In this document: in pieces, positions 17,018 to 24,995 of the stretch | Position numbering within the stretch: the stretch's first letter is position 1 | Layout: the number at the start of each line of letters is the position of its first letter | Assembly (NCBI RefSeq): GCF_001542625.1 | Contig: NZ_CP016279.1 | Span: 10,044,001-10,108,000, forward strand | Length of the DNA: 64,000 nt | Source of the DNA: Streptomyces griseochromogenes | GTDB taxonomy: Bacteria; Actinomycetota; Actinomycetes; Streptomycetales; Streptomycetaceae | Direction: 5' to 3' | Made by a program: the position numbers and the translations under genes | Notes under the pieces: model-generated | Told to the model about the DNA's origin: nothing | Seen by the model: only the letters and a program-made list of their open reading frames with translations | The model's database searches: none

Positions 17018-17338
17018 GTGCCCACCTACCAGTACCAGTGCACCGAGTGCGGCGAGGGCCTCGAGGCGGTGCAGAAGTTCACCGACGACGCCCTGACCGA
17101 GTGCCCCAACTGCGGTGGCCGCCTGAAGAAGGTGTTCTCCGCGGTCGGCATTGTCTTCAAGGGCTCCGGCTTCTACCGCAACGACTCCCGCGGCTCCACG
17201 TCGAGCAGCAGCCCGGCGTCGAAGTCGTCCACGTCGTCGTCCAGCTCCTCGTCGGCCGACTCGAAGTCGTCCTCGTCGACGTCATCGCCGTCGTCGTCTT
17301 CGTCTTCGTCGAGCTCCAGCAGCAGCTCCGCCGCCTGA
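17018..17338 (+). CDS. FmdB-family zinc-ribbon protein with Ser-rich tail
   Basis: 106 aa, GTG start with AGGAGGAAG ribosome binding site. Residues 1-45 form an FmdB/CxxC zinc ribbon: PTYQYQCTECGEG with the first Cys pair, then TECPNCGGRLKKVFS with the second, and IVFKGSGFYRND after it. The remaining ~55 residues are nearly all Ser with some Lys and Thr, a low-complexity tail. FmdB-type ribbons are of unclear function; redox-sensitive zinc release is a plausible inference given the SigR promoter. Promoter and operator evidence suggests control by both thiol stress and HrcA. A strong hairpin follows. Confidence 0.88.
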   Translation: MPTYQYQCTECGEGLEAVQKFTDDALTECPNCGGRLKKVFSAVGIVFKGSGFYRNDSRGSTSSSSPASKSSTSSSSSSSADSKSSSSTSSPSSSSSSSSSSSSSAA

Positions 17339-17351
17339 GGTCTCGCTTCCG

Positions 17352-17379
17352 GGCCCTGCCGTCGTGCGACGGCAGGGCC
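17352..17379 (+). terminator. Terminator after the FmdB-family gene
   Basis: Perfect 13-bp arms GGCCCTGCCGTCG/CGACGGCAGGGCC with a 2-nt loop, 13 bp after the stop at 17338, followed by TT. Confidence 0.75.
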
Positions 17380-17437
17380 TTCGGCGTACCGGGCACCGGC
17401 TCCCGCCGGGGTTCGGCGGCCAGCTAATGTGCTCGTC

Positions 17438-18271
17438 ATGGCGAACGCAGAGATCGGCGTAATCGGCGGCTCGGGCTTCTACTCATTCCTCGACGACGTG
17501 ACCGAGATCCAGGTGGACACGCCGTACGGGCAGCCCAGCGACTCCCTCTTCCTCGGCGAGATCGCCGGCCGACGGGTCGCCTTCCTGCCCCGGCACGGCC
17601 GCGGCCACCATCTGCCCCCGCACCGCATCAACTACCGCGCCAACCTGTGGGCCCTGCGCTCGGTCGGCGTCCGGCAGGTCCTCGGTCCGTGCGCGGTGGG
17701 CGGCCTGCGCCCCGAGTACGGCCCGGGCACCCTGCTCGTACCGGACCAGCTGGTGGACCGTACGAAGTCCAGGGCGCAGACCTACTTCGACGGGCTGCCG
17801 CTGCCCGACGGCACGGTGCCCAACGTGGTGCACGTGTCCGTGGCCGACCCGTACTGCCCCGCGGGACGTGCCGCCGCGCTGAAGGCGGCCCGCGGACGGG
17901 ACTGGGAGCCGGTGGACGGCGGCACGCTGGTCGTGGTCGAGGGACCGCGCTTCTCGACCCGCGCCGAATCCCTGTGGCATCAGGCGCAGGGCTGGTCGGT
18001 GGTGGGGATGACCGGACATCCCGAGGCGGCGCTCGCCCGTGAACTCGAACTGTGCTACACGTCCCTGACCCTGGTCACCGACCTGGACGCAGGCGCCGAG
18101 ACCGGCGAGGGCGTCTCGCACGACGAGGTGCTGCAGGTGTTCGCGGCCAATGTGGACCGGCTGCGGGGTGTGCTGTTCGACGCGGTGGCGGCGCTGCCGG
18201 AGCCCGGGGCGCGGGACTGCCTGTGCGTGAACGCGCTCGGCGGGATGGATCCGGGCTTCGTGCTGCCGTGA
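17438..18271 (+). CDS. mtnP: S-methyl-5'-thioadenosine phosphorylase-like (MtnP/PNP)
   Basis: 277 aa; ATG at 17438, no clear ribosome binding site. It belongs to the trimeric purine nucleoside phosphorylase family: IGVIGGSGFYSF (phosphate loop), FLPRHGRGHHLPPHRINYRAN, GPCAVGGLRPEYGPGTLLVPDQLVDRTK, VEGPRFSTRAES and MTGHPEAALARELELCYTSL. In classical MTAP the base-specificity segment reads T-D-Y-D; here it is TDLDAG, so 6-oxopurine or broader specificity is possible. The enzyme would split methylthioadenosine (or a purine nucleoside) with phosphate in methionine salvage. Confidence 0.85.
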   Translation: MANAEIGVIGGSGFYSFLDDVTEIQVDTPYGQPSDSLFLGEIAGRRVAFLPRHGRGHHLPPHRINYRANLWALRSVGVRQVLGPCAVGGLRPEYGPGTLLVPDQLVDRTKSRAQTYFDGLPLPDGTVPNVVHVSVADPYCPAGRAAALKAARGRDWEPVDGGTLVVVEGPRFSTRAESLWHQAQGWSVVGMTGHPEAALARELELCYTSLTLVTDLDAGAETGEGVSHDEVLQVFAANVDRLRGVLFDAVAALPEPGARDCLCVNALGGMDPGFVLP

Positions 18272-18393
18272 CGGTGGAACTCCTCGTTCGGGTGAGCGAG
18301 TTCTCCACAACCCGTCAGTAGTGCACCGCCTCCGGCGGACTTCGGCGCAAGGCCTCATCGTGGCAGCGCAAGCCGATTCCCTCGTCGCAGGCG

Positions 18394-19035
18394 GTGACTC
18401 CCATGCCCTTGACCGCGTCGTCCCCGGCCCCATCCGCGCCCTCCGGCCGACCTGCCCCCTCCCCCTCCCCCTTCCCTCCCGCCCTCAGGCTCCCGCGTCC
18501 GCTGGGCACCGACGCGCCCGCGACCTGCGAGGTGCCTCACTTCGCTCCCGTACGAGTCCGCGGCGGACGGCACCGACTCGGCCGGCTCGTGCGGCACCGC
18601 GGGCGGACCGTCGCCGCCGGGCTGGCCGTGACGGCGGCGGCGCTCGTGACGGCGGGCCCATGGAGCGGGGAGGGCGCCCACGGGCATCCGGCGCGGGATC
18701 CGGTACGGGAGCACCGTGCCGTCACGATGGTGACCGCACCGGTGCGGATCGCCGACCCTGCCACCGTGCGGCTGCTGCGGCCCGGCGACCGCGTCGACAT
18801 CGTCGCGGCCGAGCAGTCGGCGACGGGCGGCGAGGCGCGGGTGGTCGCGCGCGAGGCACGGGTCACGAAGGTGCCCGAGCCGCTGGACGGCACGGCCGAC
18901 AGCGGGGCGCTGGTCGTCCTCTCGGTGCCGCGCTCCACCGCGGCACGTCTCGTGGGCGCGAGCACCACGGCACGGCTGGCGGTGACACTCACCTCCAGGC
19001 CGGCGGCAGCCACGACGAGGACGAGAGGGTCCTGA
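18394..19035 (+). CDS. SAF-domain membrane protein (CpaB/RcpC-like)
   Basis: 213 aa from GTG 18394; an ATG at 18403 is equally possible. A Pro/Ser-rich N terminus and a basic stretch (RLGRLVRHRGRT) precede one membrane helix (VAAGLAVTAAALVTAG, about 75-90). The exported part shows the RcpC/CpaB pattern: VRIADPATVRLLRPGDRVDI, AREARVTKVPEP, and LVVLSVPRSTAARLVGAS. In Flp/Tad pilus systems CpaB lies in the periplasm, but no other tad gene is in view, so this copy stands alone. The role is unknown. Confidence 0.75.
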   Translation: MTPMPLTASSPAPSAPSGRPAPSPSPFPPALRLPRPLGTDAPATCEVPHFAPVRVRGGRHRLGRLVRHRGRTVAAGLAVTAAALVTAGPWSGEGAHGHPARDPVREHRAVTMVTAPVRIADPATVRLLRPGDRVDIVAAEQSATGGEARVVAREARVTKVPEPLDGTADSGALVVLSVPRSTAARLVGASTTARLAVTLTSRPAAATTRTRGS

Positions 19036-19212
19036 AGGAGAAGTGCGGCGGCGAGGACGAGGCCGCCATTCCGAGCACGGGGAAACCCCGCCCGGGACAT
19101 ATCCAGGCAAGCCCCTCGTTCAAGCCGCGGAACCGCGCACGGCCGCCACGCCCTGACGTAGGTTGCGGAGCGTTTCGTTCCACAGGCTGCGTACGCGAGG
19201 AGAGTCCCCGAG

Positions 19213-19671
19213 GTGAGCGCGAAGAAGGAACCGAGCATCTGGCAGGGCTTCAAGGCCTTCCTGCTGCGCGGAAACGTCGTCGATCTGGCGGTTGCGGTGG
19301 TCATCGGCGCCGCCTTCACCAACATCGTCAACTCGGTGGTGAAGGGCGTCATCAACCCGGTGGTCGGGGCGATCGGCAGCACGAACCTCGACCAGTACAA
19401 CTCCTGCCTCATCCCGCAGTGCAAGGACGGGGAAGGCATCCGGATCATGTGGGGCTCGGTGCTCAGCGCGACGCTCAACTTCGTGATCACCGCGGCCGTC
19501 GTCTACTTCCTCATGGTCCTGCCGATGGCGAAGTTCCTGGCCCGCCAGGAGGCCCGGAGGAAGGCACGTGAGAGCACGCACGAGGTCCTCGAGGTGACCG
19601 AGCTGGAGGTGCTGAAGGAGATCCGCGACGCGCTGGTCGCACAGCGCGGCTCGGGCCACGACGAGCGGTGA
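19213..19671 (+). CDS. mscL: Large-conductance mechanosensitive channel MscL
   Basis: 152 aa, GTG start after a GAGGAG ribosome binding site. It has the MscL layout: short N-terminal amphipathic helix (IWQGFKAFLLRGNVVDLAVAVVIGAAF), TM1 with the pore-constricting Gly/Ala pattern, a periplasmic loop with two Cys (NSCLIPQCKDGEG), TM2 (LSATLNFVITAAVVYFLMVLPM) and a charged cytoplasmic helix bundle rich in Glu and Arg. It opens under membrane tension to release solutes on hypo-osmotic shock. The two loop Cys are unusual for MscL and could form a disulphide outside the cell. Confidence 0.95.
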   Translation: MSAKKEPSIWQGFKAFLLRGNVVDLAVAVVIGAAFTNIVNSVVKGVINPVVGAIGSTNLDQYNSCLIPQCKDGEGIRIMWGSVLSATLNFVITAAVVYFLMVLPMAKFLARQEARRKARESTHEVLEVTELEVLKEIRDALVAQRGSGHDER

Positions 19672-19690
19672 CGCCGCCTCGGCGGCCGGC

Positions 19691-19870
19691 TCAGAGGTGA
19701 TGGGGCGGCTTCTCGTCGAGGAAGCGCTTCAGGTCGGCGGTGCTGTCGCCGCCGTCCCCGCGCTCGCCCCACCCGCGGTCGGTGTCGTCCGAGGACTGCT
19801 GGCTCAGCGGGTCGTCGAAGACCAGCGCGGCCTTCGGGTCGCGCGGCTCGGATGCGGGGGCGGTGCTCAT
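19691..19870 (-). CDS. Small acidic conserved protein, unknown
   Basis: 59 aa. The ATG at 19870 follows a weak GGGG ribosome binding site. It is mostly polar: DPKAALVFDDPLSQQSSDDTD, then GDSTADLKRFLDEKPPHHL. It converges on mscL with a 19-bp gap holding a 6-bp hairpin (GCCGCC/GGCGGC), and diverges from the LtrA gene. I recognise the pattern from other Streptomyces but know no function. Confidence 0.6.
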   Translation of the reverse strand: MSTAPASEPRDPKAALVFDDPLSQQSSDDTDRGWGERGDGGDSTADLKRFLDEKPPHHL

Positions 19871-19992
19871 GCCCCAAGGGTACGGCCCCGCCCGTGGGCC
19901 CCTCGGACGTCCCGGGCCGCCGGGATCCGGGCCCCCGCGCTTGAGAATTCCTTCACAAGATATTGCGGCGGTTTTCTGCTGTCCTGGGAGGC

Positions 19993-21231
19993 ATGACGTC
20001 GAGTTCCGCTCCGGCGCCTGCTTCCCCGGGCGCACAGCACTCCCAGGGGCTCTTGCGGCGGCTCACCCCGCGCGGGCGCGACGAGGCCCACCGGGTCTCC
20101 TCCCCACTAGAGCTCTTCTTCGACCTGTGCTTCGTGGTGGCCATCGCGCAGGCGGGCGCACAGCTCGTGCACGCCGTGACCGAGGGCCATGCGGGCAGCG
20201 GGATCCTGAACTACGCGATGGTGTTCTTCGCCATCTGGTGGGCCTGGATGAACTTCACCTGGTTCGCCTCCGCGTACGACAACGACGACGTGCTCTACCG
20301 GGTCGTCACCCTCGTACAGATCGCCGGCGTGCTGGTGCTGGCCGCGGGCGTCTCCCGCGCGTTCGACCAGCACGACTACCTGCTGGTCTGGCTCGGCTAT
20401 GTGATCATGCGGCTGGCGATCGTGGCGCAGTGGCTGAGGGCGGCGAGATCCGCCGAGGGCGCGGAGAGAACCATGGCGTTCAGATACGTCGGCGGCGTGC
20501 TGCTGTGCCAGGTCGGCTGGCTGGGGCTGGTCGTGCTGCCCGGGCCCGCCCGGCCGTGGGTGTTCCTGGTGATGGCGCTCGCGGAGCTGTGCGTGCCGCT
20601 GTACGCCGAGAAGGGCCACCACACGTCCTGGCACGCGCACCACATCGCCGAGCGCTACGGCCTGTTCACCATCATCGTGCTCGGGGAGACCGTCGCCGCG
20701 GCCACGATCGCGGTGAAGTCGGCGGTGGACGAGCACGACGCGCTGGGCCGGCTGCTGCCGATCGCGGCGGGCGGCCTGCTGCTCGTCTTCTCCGCGTGGT
20801 GGATCTACTTCGTGGTGCCCATCCACGGCCATCTGCGCTCCAACGAACAGGCGTTCCTGTGGGGGTACGGCCACTACCTGATCTTCGCCTCGGCCGCCGC
20901 GATCGGCGCCGGTCTCGAGGTGGCGGTGGAGCAGGCCGTCGGCAAGGCCCATGTCTCGACGCTGTCGGCGTCGGCGGCCGTGACCCTGCCGATGGCGCTG
21001 TACCTGCTGACCGTCTGGGCGCTGCACTCACGGCACTTCAAGGTCGGCATCACCCAGCAACTGGTGCTTCCGGTGGCGGCGCTGCTGGTGATCTGCTGCA
21101 CCTTCCTGGGCGACTGGGCGGTGCTCACGGCAGGGCTCGTGTCGGCGGCCGCGGTGGCGACCGGGGTGACGCTCACCGCGCGCACGGCCTCGCACGAGCG
21201 GCGGGCGAGCACGGCGGAACCGGCCGCCTGA
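19993..21231 (+). CDS. Low temperature requirement protein A family
   Basis: 412 aa; ATG after GGGAGG. LtrA-family membrane protein with about eleven hydrophobic segments. The family N-terminal motif VSSPLELFFDLCFVVAIAQ is present. Also diagnostic are WWAWMNFTWFASAYDNDDVLYR, the HTSWHAHHIAERYGLFTIIVLGE segment and WWIYF. The name comes from a Listeria mutant unable to grow in the cold; the biochemical role is unknown. It is followed within 41 bp by the P1 peptidase gene on the same strand, so the two may share a transcript. Confidence 0.9.
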   Translation: MTSSSAPAPASPGAQHSQGLLRRLTPRGRDEAHRVSSPLELFFDLCFVVAIAQAGAQLVHAVTEGHAGSGILNYAMVFFAIWWAWMNFTWFASAYDNDDVLYRVVTLVQIAGVLVLAAGVSRAFDQHDYLLVWLGYVIMRLAIVAQWLRAARSAEGAERTMAFRYVGGVLLCQVGWLGLVVLPGPARPWVFLVMALAELCVPLYAEKGHHTSWHAHHIAERYGLFTIIVLGETVAAATIAVKSAVDEHDALGRLLPIAAGGLLLVFSAWWIYFVVPIHGHLRSNEQAFLWGYGHYLIFASAAAIGAGLEVAVEQAVGKAHVSTLSASAAVTLPMALYLLTVWALHSRHFKVGITQQLVLPVAALLVICCTFLGDWAVLTAGLVSAAAVATGVTLTARTASHERRASTAEPAA

Positions 21232-21271
21232 CCTCCGCGAGCGCGTGCGGGCGTGGGCCAGACTGGCCGCC

Positions 21272-22300
21272 ATGACAGCTGACGCACTGACGGACATCGC
21301 CGGACTGCGGGTGGGGCACGCCTCGCGCACCGGGGAGGGCTGGCTCACCGGCACCACGGTCGTGCTCGCGCCCGAGGGCGGCGCCGTCGCCGCCGTGGAC
21401 GTACGCGGGGGCGGCCCCGGCACCAAGGAGACCGACGCCCTCGACCCGCGCAACGTGGTGCAGAAGGTCGACGCCGTGGTGCTGACCGGAGGCAGCGCGT
21501 ACGGGCTCGACGCGGCATCCGGAGTCATGGCCTGGCTGGAGGAGCGGGGACGTGGGGTGCGGGTCGGGGCGGATCCGGCGCACGTCGTGCCGGTGGTCCC
21601 CGCCGCCTGCGTCTTCGACCTGGGCAGGGGCGGGGACTTCCGCGCCCGCCCGGACGCGGCGATGGGGCGCGCGGCGGTCGAGGCGGCCGCGGCGAGCACA
21701 CCGGGCGGGCCGGTGCCCGAGGGCTGCGTGGGGGCCGGTACGGGCTCGGTGGCGGGGCGGCTCAAGGGCGGGGTGGGGACCGCGAGCACGGTCCTCGACT
21801 CGGGGATCACCGTGGCCGCGCTGGTGGTGGCGAATGCCGCGGGAGCGGTGACGGATCCCGAAACGGGCGTCCTGTACGGGGAGTTGTTCCAGGGGCGCGT
21901 CCAGTACCCGCGGGAGCGCGTGCACGAGGCCGCGCGGCGGCGCCTCGCCGAGGCGGCCGCGCGGAACGCGCCGCCGCCGCTCAACACGACGCTCGCGGTG
22001 GTCGCGACCGACGCGGACCTCACGAAGGCGCAGGCGCAGAAGATGGCGGGCACGGCGCACGACGGCATCGCGCGCGCCGTGCGGCCGGTGCATCTGATGC
22101 ACGACGGCGACACGGTCTTCGCGCTGGCGACGGGCACGCGACCGCTCGACGGCGGGCACCCGTTGGCGCTGAACGACATCCTGGCGGCCGGCGCGGACCT
22201 GGTGACGCGCGCGATCGTACGTGCCGTGCGGGCCGCCGAGCCGGTCGAGGGGCCGGGCGGAGTGTGGCCGTCGTACGAGGAGCTGTACGGTCAACGATAG
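21272..22300 (+). CDS. P1 family peptidase (DmpA-like aminopeptidase)
   Basis: 342 aa; ATG at 21272. DmpA/BapA-type N-terminal nucleophile hydrolases cleave themselves into two chains and act as aminopeptidases or amidases. Characteristic segments: TDIAGLRVGHA at the start, GTTVVLAPEGGAVAAVDVRGGGPGTKETDALDP, VLTGGSAYGLDAASGVM, GCVGAGTGSVAGRLKGGVGTAS. The putative processing site and nucleophile lie in PPPLNTTLAVVATDADLT. No signal peptide. It is 41 bp after the LtrA-like gene. Confidence 0.88.
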   Translation: MTADALTDIAGLRVGHASRTGEGWLTGTTVVLAPEGGAVAAVDVRGGGPGTKETDALDPRNVVQKVDAVVLTGGSAYGLDAASGVMAWLEERGRGVRVGADPAHVVPVVPAACVFDLGRGGDFRARPDAAMGRAAVEAAAASTPGGPVPEGCVGAGTGSVAGRLKGGVGTASTVLDSGITVAALVVANAAGAVTDPETGVLYGELFQGRVQYPRERVHEAARRRLAEAAARNAPPPLNTTLAVVATDADLTKAQAQKMAGTAHDGIARAVRPVHLMHDGDTVFALATGTRPLDGGHPLALNDILAAGADLVTRAIVRAVRAAEPVEGPGGVWPSYEELYGQR

Positions 22301-22472
22301 GCAAAAGGAGGGCAAAAAGGGCACGTCGGGGGGGGTGAGGGGGGATGGATTGTCGCGGTTCTGTCACGTGATGGCGTTCATCGGCGACGGAGGGAACCTC
22401 CTCCGGTGCCGGTGCCCTCTTTCCTCACGCAAGGGAACGGATCACGCACATCACAAGAACTTGGAGCAGCCC

Positions 22473-23693
22473 GTGACAACGCCGGACATTGCAGCGCGGC
22501 GCGTACTGGGGGCCTGTGCCGCCCTGATGGTCGGCGCCCTGACTCTGACCGCTTGCGGCGGCAGCGCCAACGCCAAGAACGAGGACGGCAAGGGCGGCAA
22601 GGACTCGCCCAAGACGTCGGCGGCGAAGGTCGAGATCTCGGCCAAGGACGGTTCGACCGGCGCGTCCATCAACGCGACCGGGGTGAAGGTCAGCGACGGC
22701 AAGCTGACCGACGTGAAGATGACCGTCGCGGGTTCGGGGCAGGCGGTGCCGGGGGCGATATCGGCGGACGGCGGCACCTGGAAGCCCAAGCAGCGGCTGG
22801 AGCGCGGAACCAAGTACCGGATAGACGCGACCGCGAAGGACGCGGACGGGCGCACGGCGGCCGCCAACTCCATCTTCACCACGGTCAGCTCGGCGAGCAG
22901 CTTCATCGGCACCTACACGCCGGACGACGGCTCGACGGTCGGCGTGGGCATGCCGGTGTCGTTCACCTTCGACAAGTCCATCACCGACAAGAAGGCCGTG
23001 CAGTCGCACATCACGGTCAACTCCAGCAGTGGGCAGCAGGTGGTCGGGCACTGGTTCGGCGACCAGCGCCTCGACTTCCGGCCGCAGGAGTACTGGAAGG
23101 CCGGCTCCAAGGTCACGATGAAGATCGACCTGGACGGGGTCCAGGGCGCGAGCGGCGTCTACGGCGTGCAGAAGAAGACGGTGTCCTTCACGATCGGGCG
23201 CTCGCAGGTCTCCACGGTCGACGTCAACACGCAGACGATGACGGTGGTGCGGGACGGCAAGACGCTCAAGTCGGTGCCGGTGTCCACGGGCAGCCCGGAG
23301 CACACCACGTACAACGGGCAGATGGTGATCTCGGAGAAGTTCACCCAGACCCGCATGAACAGCCGGACGGTCGGCCTGGGCGGGGAATACGACATCGCGG
23401 ACGTGCCGCACGCGATGCGTCTGACGACCTCCGGCACGTTCATCCACGGCAACTACTGGTACAACAAGGGCAACCCGCCCTTCGGCCGCGAGGGCACCAG
23501 CCACGGGTGCGTCGGCATGGCGGACGTGCAGGGCGCGCAGGGGGCCACGACGGCCCAGTGGTTCTACGACAACACGCTCATCGGTGACGTCGTGACCGTG
23601 AAGCACTCCCCGGACAAGACGGTCGCCCCGGACAACGGGCTCAACGGCTGGAACATGTCGTGGAGCGCCTGGACCGCGGGAAGTGCCGCCTGA
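22473..23693 (+). CDS. L,D-transpeptidase lipoprotein with Ig-like domain
   Basis: 406 aa; GTG with GGAG 8 nt before it. The signal peptide ends in a lipobox (LTLTACGG, Cys near 28), so it is an anchored lipoprotein. Residues ~50-240 form two Ig-like domains as in mycobacterial LdtMt2. The YkuD catalytic domain follows: VDVNTQTMTVVRDGKTL, then HAMRLTTSGTFIHGNYW and SHGCVGM with catalytic Cys346. It would make 3-3 crosslinks in peptidoglycan. The 172-bp upstream gap holds a G-rich run and no gene. Confidence 0.93.
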   Translation: MTTPDIAARRVLGACAALMVGALTLTACGGSANAKNEDGKGGKDSPKTSAAKVEISAKDGSTGASINATGVKVSDGKLTDVKMTVAGSGQAVPGAISADGGTWKPKQRLERGTKYRIDATAKDADGRTAAANSIFTTVSSASSFIGTYTPDDGSTVGVGMPVSFTFDKSITDKKAVQSHITVNSSSGQQVVGHWFGDQRLDFRPQEYWKAGSKVTMKIDLDGVQGASGVYGVQKKTVSFTIGRSQVSTVDVNTQTMTVVRDGKTLKSVPVSTGSPEHTTYNGQMVISEKFTQTRMNSRTVGLGGEYDIADVPHAMRLTTSGTFIHGNYWYNKGNPPFGREGTSHGCVGMADVQGAQGATTAQWFYDNTLIGDVVTVKHSPDKTVAPDNGLNGWNMSWSAWTAGSAA

Positions 23694-23835
23694 CCGGCCG
23701 GTTTTGACGGAATGCGGGGCCGCGCGGGAACTTCTCGCGCGGCTCGGGCGTTTTCACGCCAGACGTTTTCTCGGTTCCCGGACATGATGTCCGACCGAGG
23801 GGCTACGGTATGCACCCACAAGGTGACGTGTAGCA

Positions 23836-24597
23836 ATGCCGGGAGAAGCCTTGAGCGTTCCGTACGAGACGGCAGCGTACGAACCAGCCGAGTCGCCCGA
23901 GTCTCCGGAGGAGCACCTCGCGCGACTCCTCGGCCGTGCCCTGAACTCCTTCGAGCTGCCCGACGAGGTGTTGAGGCGGCTCGACTCGGCGCTGGCGCAC
24001 GACAGTTCCCTGCACTCCGCCCACCACAGCGCGGGGCTGCACCGTGAGACGTACCGGCACACCTGGTTGCTCGCCGACGGCTCGGCGGTGACCCTGTGGG
24101 AGCTCGTCCACAACACCGCTCCGGGCGGCGACGCCCAGCACGAGGTGTATGTCGACGAGGAGGAGCTGCACACCACCACCGCCCGGCTCGCGCTGCCGCC
24201 GGACGCCCCGGACTTCGAGCTGCCGGCGCTGACGCAGTTGTCGGCGATTCCCGAGCCCCGGCACGTGTACGCCCCGGACGACTCGGCGGACCACGCCCGG
24301 CGGCTGCTGCGCCGTGCGGAGAACCCCGATCCGCCGAGCGCGGAGACGGCGGCGCTGCTGGCGACCGCGGCCGCCCATCAGATCACCCAGGCGTTCGGCC
24401 GGCCCGGGCCGGCCGCCCGGGCGGGACTGAGCTTCGCGCTGTACGAGCACGCCTTCCTGCTGCCGGACGGCCAGGAGATCTCTCTGTGGGAGGTCGAGCA
24501 CACGGCGACGCCCGACGGGCGGCACATGTGCGAGGTGTACACGACGCCGGACGCGGCGCGCGACGCCATGGAGCGGCGCGCGGCCCGGCAGGGCTAG
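23836..24597 (+). CDS. DUF6227 family protein
   Basis: 253 aa from ATG 23836; a TTG at 23851 has the better ribosome binding site (GGGAG) and may be the real start. The protein has two similar halves: each contains an H-x-x-x-L-L-A/P-D-G motif followed by S-L-W-E-(L/V) (TWLLADGSAVTLWELVHN and AFLLPDGQEISLWEVEHT), which suggests an internal duplication. It is soluble and acidic. I believe it matches a Streptomyces-specific DUF6227; function unknown. Confidence 0.75.
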   Translation: MPGEALSVPYETAAYEPAESPESPEEHLARLLGRALNSFELPDEVLRRLDSALAHDSSLHSAHHSAGLHRETYRHTWLLADGSAVTLWELVHNTAPGGDAQHEVYVDEEELHTTTARLALPPDAPDFELPALTQLSAIPEPRHVYAPDDSADHARRLLRRAENPDPPSAETAALLATAAAHQITQAFGRPGPAARAGLSFALYEHAFLLPDGQEISLWEVEHTATPDGRHMCEVYTTPDAARDAMERRAARQG

Positions 24598-24631
24598 CCC
24601 CGCGGGACGCGGACCTCGGTGGTTTCTCCCG

Positions 24632-24883
24632 TCAGCGGTCGCCGAGTTGGCGCACCAGGCCCGCGAAGGCGTCCTGTTCCGCCGGGGTCAGCTCGACGAC
24701 CTCCTGCGGGGGGCCGGCCTGGGGCTGGAACGGGAGGGCCGGGAGGGAGGCGGCGGTGAGCCGTTCGACGGCGTCGGCGCGGGCGCGACGCAGCAGGCGT
24801 GTCACCACGACGGCCCAAGCGACGCCCGTCACGGTGAGGACGACCGCGCCGATCAGCTGAAGAGTCGAGACGTGCTCAGGCAT
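24632..24883 (-). CDS. Small single-pass membrane protein
   Basis: 83 aa from ATG 24883. One membrane helix (about 7-28, LQLIGAVVLTVTGVAWAVVVTRLL) is followed by a basic RRARAD and a cytoplasmic tail ending LTPAEQDAFAGLVRQLGDR. It converges with the DUF6227 gene (34-bp gap). Its 5' side faces the 3' end of fruA, also on the minus strand, with a terminator hairpin between. Function unknown. Confidence 0.65.
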   Translation of the reverse strand: MPEHVSTLQLIGAVVLTVTGVAWAVVVTRLLRRARADAVERLTAASLPALPFQPQAGPPQEVVELTPAEQDAFAGLVRQLGDR

Positions 24884-24899
24884 ACCCCCCAGTACACAC

Positions 24900-24929
24900 C
24901 ACGGTCCGGGACTTTGGCCCCGGACCGTG
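24900..24929 (-). terminator. Terminator of the fructose operon
   Basis: Perfect 11-bp arms CACGGTCCGGG/CCCGGACCGTG with an 8-nt loop, about 65 bp beyond the fruA stop on the minus strand. Confidence 0.65.
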
Positions 24930-24995
24930 ACGTATCTCGCAGGTGCCGTGAACAACTCACAGTGCACCAAAGGGACAAGAGGCGGCGGCGCGCCC

